Source: Thermotoga neapolitana DSM 4359 (GTDB lineage: Bacteria; Thermotogota; Thermotogae; Thermotogales; Thermotogaceae). From it: a stretch of DNA of 64,000 nucleotides. Below the pieces are notes generated by a model. That model did not search any database and was not told where the DNA came from. It saw nothing but the letters and a program-made list of their open reading frames with translations. The position numbers were made by a program, and so were the translations under genes. Position 1 is the first letter of the stretch. Each line of letters begins with the position of its first letter. Shown in pieces: positions 1 through 8,906 of this stretch. The stretch lies in assembly GCF_000018945.1 (NCBI RefSeq), contig NC_011978.1, positions 248,001 through 312,000 on the forward strand, read 5' to 3'.

Positions 1-81
1 AGGTTGATTTTTACTCCCACAACTAAAGAGTATGAGCAATCGTCCTGTTTATCATTAATCAAGACTGCCCTCATTGTGTTA

Positions 82-894
82 CTACAAGTTAACAATTAGT
101 TCTTTTAGAGTCCTGAAGGCAACCTCCGCAGCCTTTTCCATCCCTCCCGGAAGAGGAAGACACTCAACGGAGATGTATCCATCGTAGCCAATCTCTTTCA
201 GGGTTTTGAAAGTGCTTTCAAAATCAAAGTGTCCGCATCCCGGTGCCCATCGGTTGCTGTCTGCCACATGGAAGTGGTACAGTTTCTTTCCCGCTACTTT
301 CAGACTCTCTGAAATGTTTACCTCCTCTATGTTCATGTGGAAGGTGTCTGCGAGAATTCCCACCCTGTCAGAGTTGATTTTTTCAATCACCCTCAGTGCC
401 TCTTCAACGGTGTTTATGAAATCTGACTCGTACCTGTTGAGAGGCTCTATGACGAATCTCACTTCTTTTGTATCGCTCAGTAAAGAGTTCATACTTTCAA
501 GGAAGAGTTTTTCTACCTCTCGATATGGCCTTCCTTCCCTTTTTCCACGAACAAGGCCGATAATAACAAATGCTCCGAATGACTCTGCAACTTCCGCATG
601 TTTCTTGACCCTCTCGATCGACTTTTTTCTGATCTTCTCATCCGGATGTGTTAGAGAAAGCCCATCAGCGAGGAAGGCCTGACCGGTTCCTATGGCACAG
701 ATGGGAAGTCCCAGATCTTTTGAAAGCCTGCCCGCCTCGTCCCAGTCCACAACGGATGGGTCTCTGACAGCGATCTCCACCGCCTGATAGCCGATTCTTT
801 TTGCAAGTTCCATTCCTTTTTTCAGGTCTCCTTTGAAAGCCAGTGCGTCAAAGGCAGCATCAGAGGTGCTGATTACCAGAGAGAGTTTCAACAT
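82..894 (-). CDS. iolO: 5-keto-L-gluconate epimerase, IolO type
   Basis: A 270-residue TIM-barrel protein of the xylose isomerase-like/IolE family. Candidate metal and catalytic residues, counted from the upstream ATG, are E151 (EPLNRYES), D184 and H187 (DTFHMN), H210 (FHVADS) and E245 (VECLP). In T. maritima the homologous gene of the inositol cluster epimerises 5-keto-L-gluconate to D-tagaturonate, the last dedicated step before uronate catabolism. Two ATGs are adjacent (897 and 894). The second sits four bases after GGAGG and is preferred. It is the last gene of the operon and overlaps the preceding kinase gene by about 35 nt. No clear terminator is visible in the 81 bases after it. Confidence 0.85.
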   Translation of the reverse strand: MLKLSLVISTSDAAFDALAFKGDLKKGMELAKRIGYQAVEIAVRDPSVVDWDEAGRLSKDLGLPICAIGTGQAFLADGLSLTHPDEKIRKKSIERVKKHAEVAESFGAFVIIGLVRGKREGRPYREVEKLFLESMNSLLSDTKEVRFVIEPLNRYESDFINTVEEALRVIEKINSDRVGILADTFHMNIEEVNISESLKVAGKKLYHFHVADSNRWAPGCGHFDFESTFKTLKEIGYDGYISVECLPLPGGMEKAAEVAFRTLKELIVNL

Positions 895-1717
895 CATCCC
901 TCCTCAAAGGTCCTGGATGTCTCATCTTAACAGAAGTAACCCTTGCTGCAAACCGTGTGGCCTCATCCACACTCATTCCTTTGAAGAGAAAAGCAACGAG
1001 AAACGCGGCTGTACACGTGTCGCCTCTTCCTGTTCGCCCCTCCAGAGTCCATCCTTCAAAGGGTGCTTCATGAAACTCTCCATCGAACACAAGAACACCG
1101 GCGGAGTGAGTTGCAAGTACAATCCTGGTCCCGAAGGAGCCGATGATTCTACACGCATCTTTTAGATCCTTTGTTCCTGTCAGAACCGCTGCTTCTTTGA
1201 TATCGACCTTGAAGAGATCAAAAAATCTCAGGTGTTCTTTTTTTCTCCAGTCTCTGTAGACGAGTTTTCCGTTTTCTGGGGCTCTGACAAAACCCTGTGC
1301 GTCTCCAGATAGAAAATCCACCTTTTCGCGCAATTTTGTTATGAGCTCTTCTGGAAACTCACCGTACCACAGGGGATTCACGTGGCAAACCTTTCCTTCA
1401 ACGTGCAGAAGATCCTCCTCTGTGAACGGATCAGCTGCCGAAATCAGAAAACTTTCCCTTTCGTCTGGACTGGTTCCATACCTGTTCTCTATGCTGGTTG
1501 TCCTGGTACTTTCCAGAAAGACCACTTCAACTCCGTTTTCACGTAAAAACTCAAAGTGTACGATATCTTCCCTTGCACACTTTGTAACCACCTTCGCTTT
1601 CACCCCAAGAAGAGCTGCGGTGATAGAACCAGCCACCACTCCTCCACCGTACGCTGTTTCCTCTTTTCCATGTATCACGTTGATGTCCTTCGACACGTGT
1701 CCAATGAAGGTGATCAT
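860..1717 (-). CDS. PfkB-family sugar kinase of the inositol cluster
   Basis: A 285-residue ribokinase/PfkB-fold kinase. The family C-terminal signature is present in the form [10 protein letters not shown], with the catalytic Asp at 233; the more usual sequence is GAGD. The N-terminal glycine-rich region ([10 protein letters not shown]) fits substrate binding. The ATG overlaps the stop of iolG in a 4-nt ATGA, behind GAGGTGATT. Position between iolG and iolO argues for an inositol-related substrate. Family homologues in archaea include myo-inositol 3-kinase, but the substrate cannot be read from sequence alone. Confidence 0.8.
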   Translation of the reverse strand: MITFIGHVSKDINVIHGKEETAYGGGVVAGSITAALLGVKAKVVTKCAREDIVHFEFLRENGVEVVFLESTRTTSIENRYGTSPDERESFLISAADPFTEEDLLHVEGKVCHVNPLWYGEFPEELITKLREKVDFLSGDAQGFVRAPENGKLVYRDWRKKEHLRFFDLFKVDIKEAAVLTGTKDLKDACRIIGSFGTRIVLATHSAGVLVFDGEFHEAPFEGWTLEGRTGRGDTCTAAFLVAFLFKGMSVDEATRFAARVTSVKMRHPGPLRRDDVETLSGNQHL

Positions 1718-2718
1718 GGAATCACCTCTTCCAATCTCACGGCCCTTTTTTCTTCCAGAGATTTCTTTGCAGCGTATCCCAGCAGAAGAGCCATTCTCCC
1801 GTCCTCTCCACTCACGGCCGGTGGTTCGTTCTCTGCTACGTTTTTAACGAACGTTTTCAACTCTTCCAGATACGACTCTCTGTACCTTTCCAGGAAGAAG
1901 TAGAGATACTTCGAACCGTGGTCACCCTGTTCATCTGTGAGCATGGTGGTGTCTTCTCTGATGTTGTCGACGGTGATTTTCCCTTTTGTTCCAAAGACCT
2001 CCAGTCTCTGATCGTAACCATAAACAGCCTTTCTGGAGTTGTCTATCACCCCGAGAGCCCCGCTTCTGAAACGCAGAACGACCACGGCTGTGTCCACGTC
2101 CCCTGCTTTTCCTATCTCCTCGTCCACAAGCACAGATCCACTGGCGTAGACCTCTTCCACTTCCTCACCCATTATGTAGCGCGCCATATCGAAGTCGTGT
2201 ATGGTCATGTCGAGGAATATTCCTCCTGAGACCTTCACGTACTCTATCGGGGGTGGCTCAGGATCCCGGCTCGTTATCTTCAAAACATGGGGTGTCCCTA
2301 TCTTTCCTTCCTCTACTGCTTCTTTTACCTTTTTGAAATTCCTGTCGAATCTTCTGTTGAATCCAACAAAGAGGATCCTTCCAGCCTCTTTCATTGCCTC
2401 TATCATCCTGTCCACTTCCACCAGATCCAGGGAGAGGGGTTTCTCGCAGAACACGTGTTTTCTTGCTCTGGCACATTCAAGGACAAGTGGTGCGTGCGTG
2501 TTGGTACTGGAACAGATCATCACCGCTTCCACTTCTGGATCACGTATGAGGTCCTCCGGGCTGGCAAAGACCTTTTTCACCTTCAACTTCTCGGCCACTT
2601 CCTTTGCTCTTTCAATCCTTATATCGGACACCGCCACCAGTTCCACGTCTTCCAGGAGTTTTGCGTTTTCGGCGTGTATCGTCCCTATGCGCCCCAGACC
2701 GATTATTCCAAGTTTCAC
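1714..2718 (-). CDS. iolG: myo-inositol 2-dehydrogenase, Gfo/Idh/MocA family
   Basis: A 334-residue NAD(P)-dependent dehydrogenase that would oxidise myo-inositol to 2-keto-myo-inositol. It has an N-terminal Rossmann motif (GLGRIGTIHAEN), the family EKP motif (CEKPLSLD) and the downstream D-x-x-x-H pattern (DMTIHDFDMA) used in catalysis. I chose the GTG at 2718 because it lies four bases after the stop of the upstream hydrolase gene and gives the usual family length; longer readings would run into that gene. It overlaps the next gene by ATGA. It performs the first step of the pathway with iolM, iolN and iolO. Confidence 0.88.
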   Translation of the reverse strand: MKLGIIGLGRIGTIHAENAKLLEDVELVAVSDIRIERAKEVAEKLKVKKVFASPEDLIRDPEVEAVMICSSTNTHAPLVLECARARKHVFCEKPLSLDLVEVDRMIEAMKEAGRILFVGFNRRFDRNFKKVKEAVEEGKIGTPHVLKITSRDPEPPPIEYVKVSGGIFLDMTIHDFDMARYIMGEEVEEVYASGSVLVDEEIGKAGDVDTAVVVLRFRSGALGVIDNSRKAVYGYDQRLEVFGTKGKITVDNIREDTTMLTDEQGDHGSKYLYFFLERYRESYLEELKTFVKNVAENEPPAVSGEDGRMALLLGYAAKKSLEEKRAVRLEEVIP

Positions 2719-2722
2719 GGTC

Positions 2723-3694
2723 TCATCCCCACAGGTTCCCAGCCGTGTACAGGTTCCTCCAGCCTTCCGTAAGTGGCTCTTTTGTGAGTGCATCGAGTTC
2801 TTCCTTTGGCCTCTGAGACAGCATCTCCGCAGGTGGCAGTTTCCCCGGCGGGAACCTTTCCATGATGTCCCTCACGAGTTTTTCCAGGTAATCCAGAAGG
2901 GCTTCAACTCCTTCCTTGGCCTTGTCCGCAGACGCAAGGGTTGCCTTTCCCACAACTCCCTCAGGATACGCCACAACCTCTATGGGACCTCCCCCTACGT
3001 GTCCGTACCATGCAATGGGTCTGTGAAGGAGATTTCCCGCCTTGTCTATGTGTCCTTCCGGTAGGAACCCTTTCGGCTCTGTGTCGACAGCCCATTCCTG
3101 GTGCATGAGTTCCGGAAAGAGCGCAAGGCTCCATGACGTCTCCACTTCGTCTGCGTGAATGAACGGTGTTTCGTAGGGGCCGCCTTCTTCCTTCGTCTTG
3201 AACTTGTCCTGTATGGCGTGATACCAGTTCAGATTGATGATGATGGCAGGAACCTGGAAAATCTTTGCGAACTTGTGAATGGCTACAGGAATCACGAACT
3301 CCTGGCCATGGCCGTTCAGAAGGATCTGCTTTCTGAAACCAGTGTTCCAGAATCCTGCTATGACGCTCACAAGATAGTCTATGAACGCCTCATCTTTTAC
3401 TGGAACCGTTCCTGGCATTCCTATGTGGTGGTACGGATGGTATCCATACCAGATGGGCTCTGCGACTGTACAACCTGTTTTCAATGCGACCTGCTCGGCC
3501 ATCCTCGTGACGAGGAAGGTATCTTCTCCTGTTGGTGCATTTGGTCCGTGGTTTTCCGTGCTTCCCACAGGGATTATTATGAGGTCACACTCCTTTAGTC
3601 TTTCCCTTATCTGTTTCATCGTCATCGTCTGATAATAGACACCCGTTGGTCTTTCCATGTGACCTCCCTCAGGTGGTATCTGCCACTTACCCAT
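2723..3694 (-). CDS. iolN: creatininase-family hydrolase, IolN type
   Basis: A creatininase-family metal amidohydrolase fold. It has the GSTENHGP motif (Glu and His ligands), a downstream Asp (GEDTF), NGHG, and HADEVETS, matching the family HAxEVETS motif. In the T. maritima pathway this protein hydrolyses the product of IolM to 5-keto-L-gluconate. Three starts are possible: GTG 3703, ATG 3694 (after GAGGTGAGAG) and ATG 3658 (after GGGAGGTCAC, short spacing). The family core begins just after the last of these, so the first residues may be an extension or untranslated. The gap to iolG is four bases. Confidence 0.82.
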   Translation of the reverse strand: MGKWQIPPEGGHMERPTGVYYQTMTMKQIRERLKECDLIIIPVGSTENHGPNAPTGEDTFLVTRMAEQVALKTGCTVAEPIWYGYHPYHHIGMPGTVPVKDEAFIDYLVSVIAGFWNTGFRKQILLNGHGQEFVIPVAIHKFAKIFQVPAIIINLNWYHAIQDKFKTKEEGGPYETPFIHADEVETSWSLALFPELMHQEWAVDTEPKGFLPEGHIDKAGNLLHRPIAWYGHVGGGPIEVVAYPEGVVGKATLASADKAKEGVEALLDYLEKLVRDIMERFPPGKLPPAEMLSQRPKEELDALTKEPLTEGWRNLYTAGNLWG

Positions 3695-3704
3695 AACTCT
3701 CACC

Positions 3705-4889
3705 TCACTCGTTCACCATGGTAACCTTCACCAGGGACTTGTCGGTTTGAAGCCTCTTTATGTACTCAGGTATTTCCTCCATGGTAACGGTCTTGGAGAT
3801 GATTTTGGTCATGTCCATCCCGGAGGCCATGAGACTGATCACCCTCGGGAAGGTACCATGACCAGAGTGTCCCTGAGATCCCACGATCTGTGCCCTTCTG
3901 ACCTGAAACACTTCCCCAGTGAGAGGTATCTTCGCGTCGGCTCTTGCCACGATCACCACGGTGGCGTTTATACCGCGGGCTCTCCAGATTACCTCTTCTA
4001 TCTGTGGCCAGACGATCTGAGGAACACCTGTCGCTTCGAGGAAAAGCTTTGCTCCAAGACCGTTCGTGTAATCAAGCACCGCTTCCACGAAGTTCTCCTT
4101 TGTGGGATCTATCACGTGATCTGCTCCCAGCTCTATGGCAAGGTTTCTTCTAGTTTCGGAAGGCTCTGACAGGATCACTTTCGCTGCTCCTGCGTGTTTC
4201 AAAATCGCAACGGCTGCAAGTCCTATAGGACCTCCTCCGAGTATCACCACGTTGTCTCCAGGCCTGATTCCACCTCCTCTCACAATTACAGCGTTGTAAG
4301 CAACGGAGGTGGGTTCCACGAGACTTCCTGCAAGAAAGAGTCTGTCACCGTACCTGTCCTCCAGTTCTCTGAGGCTCCAGGCGTATTTGGCATCGACCTT
4401 CACGTACTCTGCGAAAGCTCCATCGACGTTGAATCCCAGTTCGTTCAGGTTTTCGCAGTGGTTTGGGAAGCCTTCAGCACAGGGCCTGCAGTGACCACAC
4501 CAGAGCATTTCCTCTACACAGACGGGCTCTCCGATCTCGAATCTTCTGTTTGTTCTTCTGTTGATGGCCTCCGGTCCTGCCTCCACCACAACTCCGGAAA
4601 ACTCGTGGCCCAAAGTGACGGGAAAACCAGTAAGACCAGGGTAAAGAATGTAGCCTTCATCATCGGTCTGGGCCATATGAACGTCACTGCCACAGATCCC
4701 GCAGGCCTTCACTTTGATGATGATCTCTGTGGGCTTTTCGATCTTTGGCTCCGGGACTTCTTCAACTCGCACCTCCGGATATCTCCACACCTTGCTTCCA
4801 AGCCAGGTAAGTTTTCCTTCAACATCCTTGGGCCCCAGTTTGAAATCAGGCCTTGGATCCCACTTTGCATGAAGCCTCACCGCCTTCAT
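3705..4889 (-). CDS. iolM: zinc-dependent inositol-pathway dehydrogenase, IolM type
   Basis: A 394-residue medium-chain zinc alcohol dehydrogenase. The catalytic zinc signature is GHEFSGVVVEAG. The structural zinc ligands form a Cys cluster (CGHCRPCAEGFPNHC). The nucleotide-binding glycine motif is GGGPIGLAAV. In T. maritima IolM oxidises 2-keto-myo-inositol with NAD, a step absent from the Bacillus-type inositol pathway. The N-terminus is longer than usual for the family: about 50 residues precede the catalytic Cys (CGICGSD). The ATG at 4889 follows GGGGGTGATTCT. The 13-base gap after the iolR stop places it second in the operon. Confidence 0.86.
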   Translation of the reverse strand: MKAVRLHAKWDPRPDFKLGPKDVEGKLTWLGSKVWRYPEVRVEEVPEPKIEKPTEIIIKVKACGICGSDVHMAQTDDEGYILYPGLTGFPVTLGHEFSGVVVEAGPEAINRRTNRRFEIGEPVCVEEMLWCGHCRPCAEGFPNHCENLNELGFNVDGAFAEYVKVDAKYAWSLRELEDRYGDRLFLAGSLVEPTSVAYNAVIVRGGGIRPGDNVVILGGGPIGLAAVAILKHAGAAKVILSEPSETRRNLAIELGADHVIDPTKENFVEAVLDYTNGLGAKLFLEATGVPQIVWPQIEEVIWRARGINATVVIVARADAKIPLTGEVFQVRRAQIVGSQGHSGHGTFPRVISLMASGMDMTKIISKTVTMEEIPEYIKRLQTDKSLVKVTMVNE

Positions 4890-4902
4890 AGAATCACCCC
4901 CT

Positions 4903-5994
4903 TCATTTCAATCCCAGAACATTTTCGATCACATACAGGGCTCCACCGATTGCAACTCCATACTCTTCTATTTCTCCTCTTTTAATGACGATATCTTCCA
5001 GGATATCTTTTGGAACTGTTCGCTCTACGATCGATTTCACAATGGGTGCTATCCTGTCGAACTGGTGAAACCCTATCCCTCCCTTTATGATCACCACGTC
5101 CGGATCGAGTATCACAGTGGTATTTGCTATCGCAACTCCAAGGTGTTCCAGACTTTCTCTCAATTCCTCTGGATTCTGCTCAAACACCGTCTCAATGGGT
5201 TTTCTAAATTTCTTCTTCAGAGAGTAACCGGAGAACCACTCTTCGAGATGACCAAAACCTTTCTCTGGCACTACGGTTTTGTCCACCGTCCAGTCTGTTA
5301 TCATGTGGCCGAACTCACCTGCTTTTCCCCGCGCTCCCCTGAAGATCCTTCCCTCGTAAACGATCCCAGAGCCGATACCCCAGCCTATGGATATGAGAAA
5401 CACACATCTGTAACCCTTCCCTGCACCCACTCTGGTCTCTGCGAAGGCATCGAGATTTGCGTTGTTTTCGATGAAGACAGGATATCCAGCAAAACTTTCC
5501 AGTTCCTTTTTCAGATTCCAGTTTGTGATGTTGAATGCAGGTATGCGCTTTATCAACTGGCTTTCATCGACCGTTCCCGGGATTCCTATTCCGATTCCCA
5601 AAATTTTGTCGTATTTGAGAAGTGGTTTCATAACCCTTTTTATCTCCTCAAAAAGCTTTTCCTTGTCCAGGTCAGAAGGAAGAACGACGTGTTCTTTCTT
5701 CAGGATGCTACCATTCAGATCGGTGAGAACGGCATCGATCTTCGTGCCTCCAACGTCCACTCCCACAACGTATCTGCTTTCAGGAACAAAAGAAAGCAAA
5801 ACAGGTCTTCTACCACCTCTTGAAGAGCTTTCTTTTTTACCTGTTTCTTTCACAAATCCCAGTTCGATCAACCTGCTCACAGCCTGAGATACCACGGGTT
5901 TGCTGATGTTCAGAATCTTGCTTATCTCCACCCTCGATATTTGCCCTCTGTCTTTGATCGTCTGAAGAATCCTTCTTTCGACCTCGCCCAGCAT
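4903..5994 (-). CDS. iolR: ROK-family repressor of the inositol operon
   Basis: A 363-residue ROK-family transcription factor. The N-terminal winged HTH spans about residues 5-60 (SRVEISKILNISKPVVSQAV) and is followed by a sugar-kinase-like ROK domain with VGVDVGGTKID and GEFGHMITDW. The usual ROK zinc motif CxCGxxGCxE after GHM is missing and replaced by a Cys-free stretch. This differs from the second ROK protein in this window at 20822. It is the first gene of the iol operon, so it probably autoregulates. Its effector is presumably an inositol pathway compound, by context only. Confidence 0.86.
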   Translation of the reverse strand: MLGEVERRILQTIKDRGQISRVEISKILNISKPVVSQAVSRLIELGFVKETGKKESSSRGGRRPVLLSFVPESRYVVGVDVGGTKIDAVLTDLNGSILKKEHVVLPSDLDKEKLFEEIKRVMKPLLKYDKILGIGIGIPGTVDESQLIKRIPAFNITNWNLKKELESFAGYPVFIENNANLDAFAETRVGAGKGYRCVFLISIGWGIGSGIVYEGRIFRGARGKAGEFGHMITDWTVDKTVVPEKGFGHLEEWFSGYSLKKKFRKPIETVFEQNPEELRESLEHLGVAIANTTVILDPDVVIIKGGIGFHQFDRIAPIVKSIVERTVPKDILEDIVIKRGEIEEYGVAIGGALYVIENVLGLK

Positions 5995-6037
5995 TGGAAT
6001 CCCCCAGTAGGTTTGTTTTCATTTACTAACCAACCAT

Positions 6038-6066
6038 ATTATAATCAATTTGTCAATACAAAGAAA
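6038..6066 (-). promoter_or_regulatory. probable iol operon promoter
   Basis: On the minus strand a consensus TATAAT occupies 6038-6043, about 44 bases before the iolR ATG. At 17-bp spacing the -35 position is only TTTCTT (6061-6066). A perfect TTGACA (6051-6056) is present but only 7 bp from the -10, so it cannot serve this box. The rest of 5995-6136 is A+T rich and holds no gene. Confidence 0.5.
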
Positions 6067-6136
6067 AATAAGAAAAGAGTAAGAAACAAACGTTTCCTTT
6101 CATCAAAAGAAAACAATCGCCTGAAAGGGACTATTT

Positions 6137-6598
6137 TCAAAGAAGATCATTGTTATTCACGAATACTTCGTTTTCCTCGAAGACTTTCAACCCGTTTTTT
6201 TCCAGCAGAAAGGCTGTGACACCTTTTCCTGGAACAAGCCTTCCAGAAAAAGATCCATCGTAGACAAAGTTTTTCCCGCAGGAGGGACTCTTTGATTTCA
6301 AAATGGCAAGATCCACGTTTAAAAGGCGGGCGATCTGGAGGGTGATCTCCGCTCCCCTGAGGAAATTTTCCGTCCTGTCGTTTCCGAGTTCGTCAACAAC
6401 ACGCTCATTTCCAGTCCAGCCGTGTCCTCCGAGGATCTCACATCGAGGACGTGGCGTGGGAAGGCCACCCAGTTGCTCCGGGCACACGGGAATGATGATG
6501 TGTTTTTCCAGAAGTTTCAGAACTTTCTTGTTTTCCTTAGAACGGGCGTCGTATCGGGTAGGAAGACCGAGAAGACATGCACTGACCAGTATCTTCAT
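6137..6598 (-). CDS. DUF523 family protein
   Basis: A 153-residue protein matching the DUF523 family, small cysteine-rich proteins of unknown biochemical role. Conserved positions include SACLLG near the N-terminus, CPEQLGGL, a Cys in PRCEILGG and SPSCG. The spacing of four conserved Cys suggests metal or Fe-S binding, but this is inference. The ATG overlaps the stop of the upstream peptidase gene (ATGA) behind GGTGGAGA. It is the last gene of a seven-gene overlapping chain. Confidence 0.8.
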   Translation of the reverse strand: MKILVSACLLGLPTRYDARSKENKKVLKLLEKHIIIPVCPEQLGGLPTPRPRCEILGGHGWTGNERVVDELGNDRTENFLRGAEITLQIARLLNVDLAILKSKSPSCGKNFVYDGSFSGRLVPGKGVTAFLLEKNGLKVFEENEVFVNNNDLL

Positions 6599-7413
6599 TC
6601 TCCACCTACACCTATGAGTTCTTTCTTCAGCACCCAGATCCTGCTTGGCAGATAGTTCATGGGATTTGTGGCTTTTTGATTCACCCTGACTTCAAAGTGA
6701 AGATGTGGTCCAGTACTCAAACCCGTGTTTCCAACCCGTCCTATGATCTGACCCTTCTTCACAAACTGGCCTTCATAAACATCTATCTGAGAAAGATGTC
6801 CGTACACGTGCTCGTACGAGGAAGACTTTATCTTTATCATGAGACCGTATCCACTGTTTTCTCCGGCAAATTCAACTATTCCGCTCTCTGCAGCAAAGAT
6901 GGGTGTTCCCTCCGGTGCCGCTATGTCAATTCCCGAGTGAAATGAGTACTTTCCAGTGATGGGATGTATCCTCCAGCCAAATCCAGAGGAAATGGTACCG
7001 TAGACGGGCCATATGAAAAACTTTTCATCGTTGAATGCCGTTCCTATGATACTCTCGGGTATGAAAAGTTTCTGCCCTGTGTAGATGATGTCTGATTCTA
7101 AATTATTTGCTTTTTTTATCAAAGAGGCCACGGTGAAAAACCTCTTTGCAATCAAGTCTAGAGTGTCTCCCTTCTTCACTGTATACAGATAACCGGGAGG
7201 CTGGGGTATAACGATCTCCTGTCCCACTCTGAGACTTGCAGGAGTGACCCCAGGGTTCCAATCAAGGATGAGAGAGGGTGAAACACCGAAATTTAAAGAG
7301 ATACTGTACAGTGTATCGTTTTTCTGAACTCTATAGTGCACTAAAAAATAAGACGAAAACCCACAGGCAGCAAGCGTTAAAGCAAGAAGAAAAAGAATGA
7401 CTCTCCTTTTCAT
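6595..7413 (-). CDS. LysM/M23 peptidoglycan endopeptidase, probable lipoprotein
   Basis: A 272-residue envelope protein. A basic N-terminus and hydrophobic segment end in LAAC, a plausible lipobox with Cys17. Two LysM repeats follow (starting YRVQKNDTL and YTVKKGDTL), which bind peptidoglycan. A LytM/M23 zinc endopeptidase domain is next, with HSGIDIA (His and Asp ligands), HVYGHL and HLHFEV. All expected ligands are present, so it should be catalytically active in cell-wall remodelling rather than a degenerate activator. An alternative ATG lies at 7422. Four to thirteen bases separate it from cheB. Confidence 0.85.
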   Translation of the reverse strand: MKRRVILFLLALTLAACGFSSYFLVHYRVQKNDTLYSISLNFGVSPSLILDWNPGVTPASLRVGQEIVIPQPPGYLYTVKKGDTLDLIAKRFFTVASLIKKANNLESDIIYTGQKLFIPESIIGTAFNDEKFFIWPVYGTISSGFGWRIHPITGKYSFHSGIDIAAPEGTPIFAAESGIVEFAGENSGYGLMIKIKSSSYEHVYGHLSQIDVYEGQFVKKGQIIGRVGNTGLSTGPHLHFEVRVNQKATNPMNYLPSRIWVLKKELIGVGGE

Positions 7414-7426
7414 TCTCCCCATCCTT

Positions 7427-8461
7427 TCACACGAGTTCTATCAATTTTTCCGGGATCTTGTACGCTGGAAGGACGTAATCTGCGTATCCCTCCTCTATCA
7501 CCGACTTTGGCATCCCAAAAACAACACACGTTTCTTTATCTTCCGCTATCACCTTTCCACCGTAGAATTTGACTTTGAAGGCACCCTTGGTTCCATCTTT
7601 TCCCATCCCCGTGAGAATGACCGCTATTGTTTTGGATTTGTAGATCTCCGCTGCCTTGTCGAGGGTGAAGTCCACTGACGGTCTCACGTTGTTTATTTTA
7701 TCAGACCTGTCTAGGTAAAAAGAAACCCTGCCGTTTTGAACTTTCAATCCAAGATGGTAATCTCCAGGAGCAATGTAGACGTAGCCTGGCTTTGGTTCTT
7801 CGCCCTCTTCTGCTTCCTTCACAGAAAGTTCTGAAGAACTGTCGAGTCTCATTGCAAGCGATTTTGTAAAACCAGGTGGCATGTGCTGTACAACAACGAT
7901 CGGAGCAGGAAAGTTCTTTGGGAGGTTAGGAATGATCATGTCCAGTGATCTGGGTCCCCCCGTTGAAGAGCCAATGACAACAATCTTTCCACTCACGGTA
8001 GGTTTGTTTATGGTGAGGCGTGAAACCTTCGGCCTGAAAAGAAGCGTTCGTGGATCCACATTCATGGCCTGTCTGATCTTCTCCAAAAGTTCCGGTGCAA
8101 CCTGTCTGAAGGTCATAGAAACTGATCCATGAGGCTTGGTGATGAAGTCAACTGCACCGTTTCTGAGGGCCTCGATTGTGATAGCGGCACCCTCTTCGGT
8201 GAGACTGCTCACCATTATGACACGGGTCGGTGCCTTTCTCATTATGAGTTTCAGGGCCTCTATACCGTTCAGGTTTGGCATCTCAACGTCCATAGTTATC
8301 ACATCTGGTTTCAACTCGATGGCTTTTTCGACGGCTTCAAGCCCGTCTTTGGCAAATCCCACCACCTTCATGTCGGGCTGAGAATCTATGATATCCTTCA
8401 AAACCATCCTCATGAAGGCGGAATCATCTACCACCAGAACTCTTATCGTTTTTTCCGACAT
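7427..8461 (-). CDS. cheB: chemotaxis methylesterase/glutamine deamidase CheB
   Basis: A 344-residue response regulator that demethylates chemoreceptors. The receiver domain (about 1-125) has acidic residues VVDDS (D12, D13), phospho-acceptor D58 (TMDVEMP) and FITKP. The C-terminal methylesterase carries the catalytic triad: Ser in GSSTGGP (about 165-166), H193 (VQHMPPGF) and D289 (LTGMGKDG). The start follows GGAGGTATAGGA. It overlaps dgkA by 38 nt. No other chemotaxis gene is near, so it is separated from its partners. Confidence 0.93.
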   Translation of the reverse strand: MSEKTIRVLVVDDSAFMRMVLKDIIDSQPDMKVVGFAKDGLEAVEKAIELKPDVITMDVEMPNLNGIEALKLIMRKAPTRVIMVSSLTEEGAAITIEALRNGAVDFITKPHGSVSMTFRQVAPELLEKIRQAMNVDPRTLLFRPKVSRLTINKPTVSGKIVVIGSSTGGPRSLDMIIPNLPKNFPAPIVVVQHMPPGFTKSLAMRLDSSSELSVKEAEEGEEPKPGYVYIAPGDYHLGLKVQNGRVSFYLDRSDKINNVRPSVDFTLDKAAEIYKSKTIAVILTGMGKDGTKGAFKVKFYGGKVIAEDKETCVVFGMPKSVIEEGYADYVLPAYKIPEKLIELV

Positions 8462-8906
8462 TCCTATACCTCCTCACAAAAACGGAGAATAATGGGAAGA
8501 ATATCAGAACTCCAGAGACAAAGAACTTAGCAAAGGATGGAGACCACGAAAAAAGAGCCCTTCCCAGTATCAAAATTCCCACGACCACGGAAAACAGAGA
8601 GTACCAGAGAACGAATCCGGCCGCTATATCCTTCACCAGTTTCACAGATTCACTGTAGTCCTCGAAGAACAGATCGAGAAACTTCTCGATAACCGTGTTC
8701 AGAAGTTCTGCACCTATGACCGAAAAGATAGCAAAATACACCCACAGCAGGTCTTTCTCACTCAAGGGCAAAAAAAGAGAAAAAACGGCCACAGCGATTC
8801 CTATGAAGAAATGTATCTTGAGATTCCTCTCAAGTCTTAAGGCACTTTCTATACCTTCGAAGGCATTTCTGAAGGACTTCAGGATATTATTCGAATCCCG
8901 CCGCAA
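8424..8906 (-). CDS. dgkA: diacylglycerol/undecaprenol kinase family protein
   Basis: A 160-residue DgkA-family integral membrane kinase. The family motifs are RNAFEGIESAL, the active-site ELLNTVIEKFLDL (E-x-N-T-x-I-E) and VKDIAAGFVLW, with three hydrophobic segments plus an additional C-terminal one. In Gram-positive-type bacteria such enzymes phosphorylate undecaprenol, so either substrate is possible. The start is a TTG behind AGAGGGTG. The gene overlaps its upstream neighbour by 20 nt and cheB by 38 nt, so it is translationally coupled. The C-terminal tail (about residues 130-160) is longer than in typical members. Confidence 0.82.
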   Translation of the reverse strand: MRRDSNNILKSFRNAFEGIESALRLERNLKIHFFIGIAVAVFSLFLPLSEKDLLWVYFAIFSVIGAELLNTVIEKFLDLFFEDYSESVKLVKDIAAGFVLWYSLFSVVVGILILGRALFSWSPSFAKFFVSGVLIFFPLFSVFVRRYRNVGKNDKSSGGR

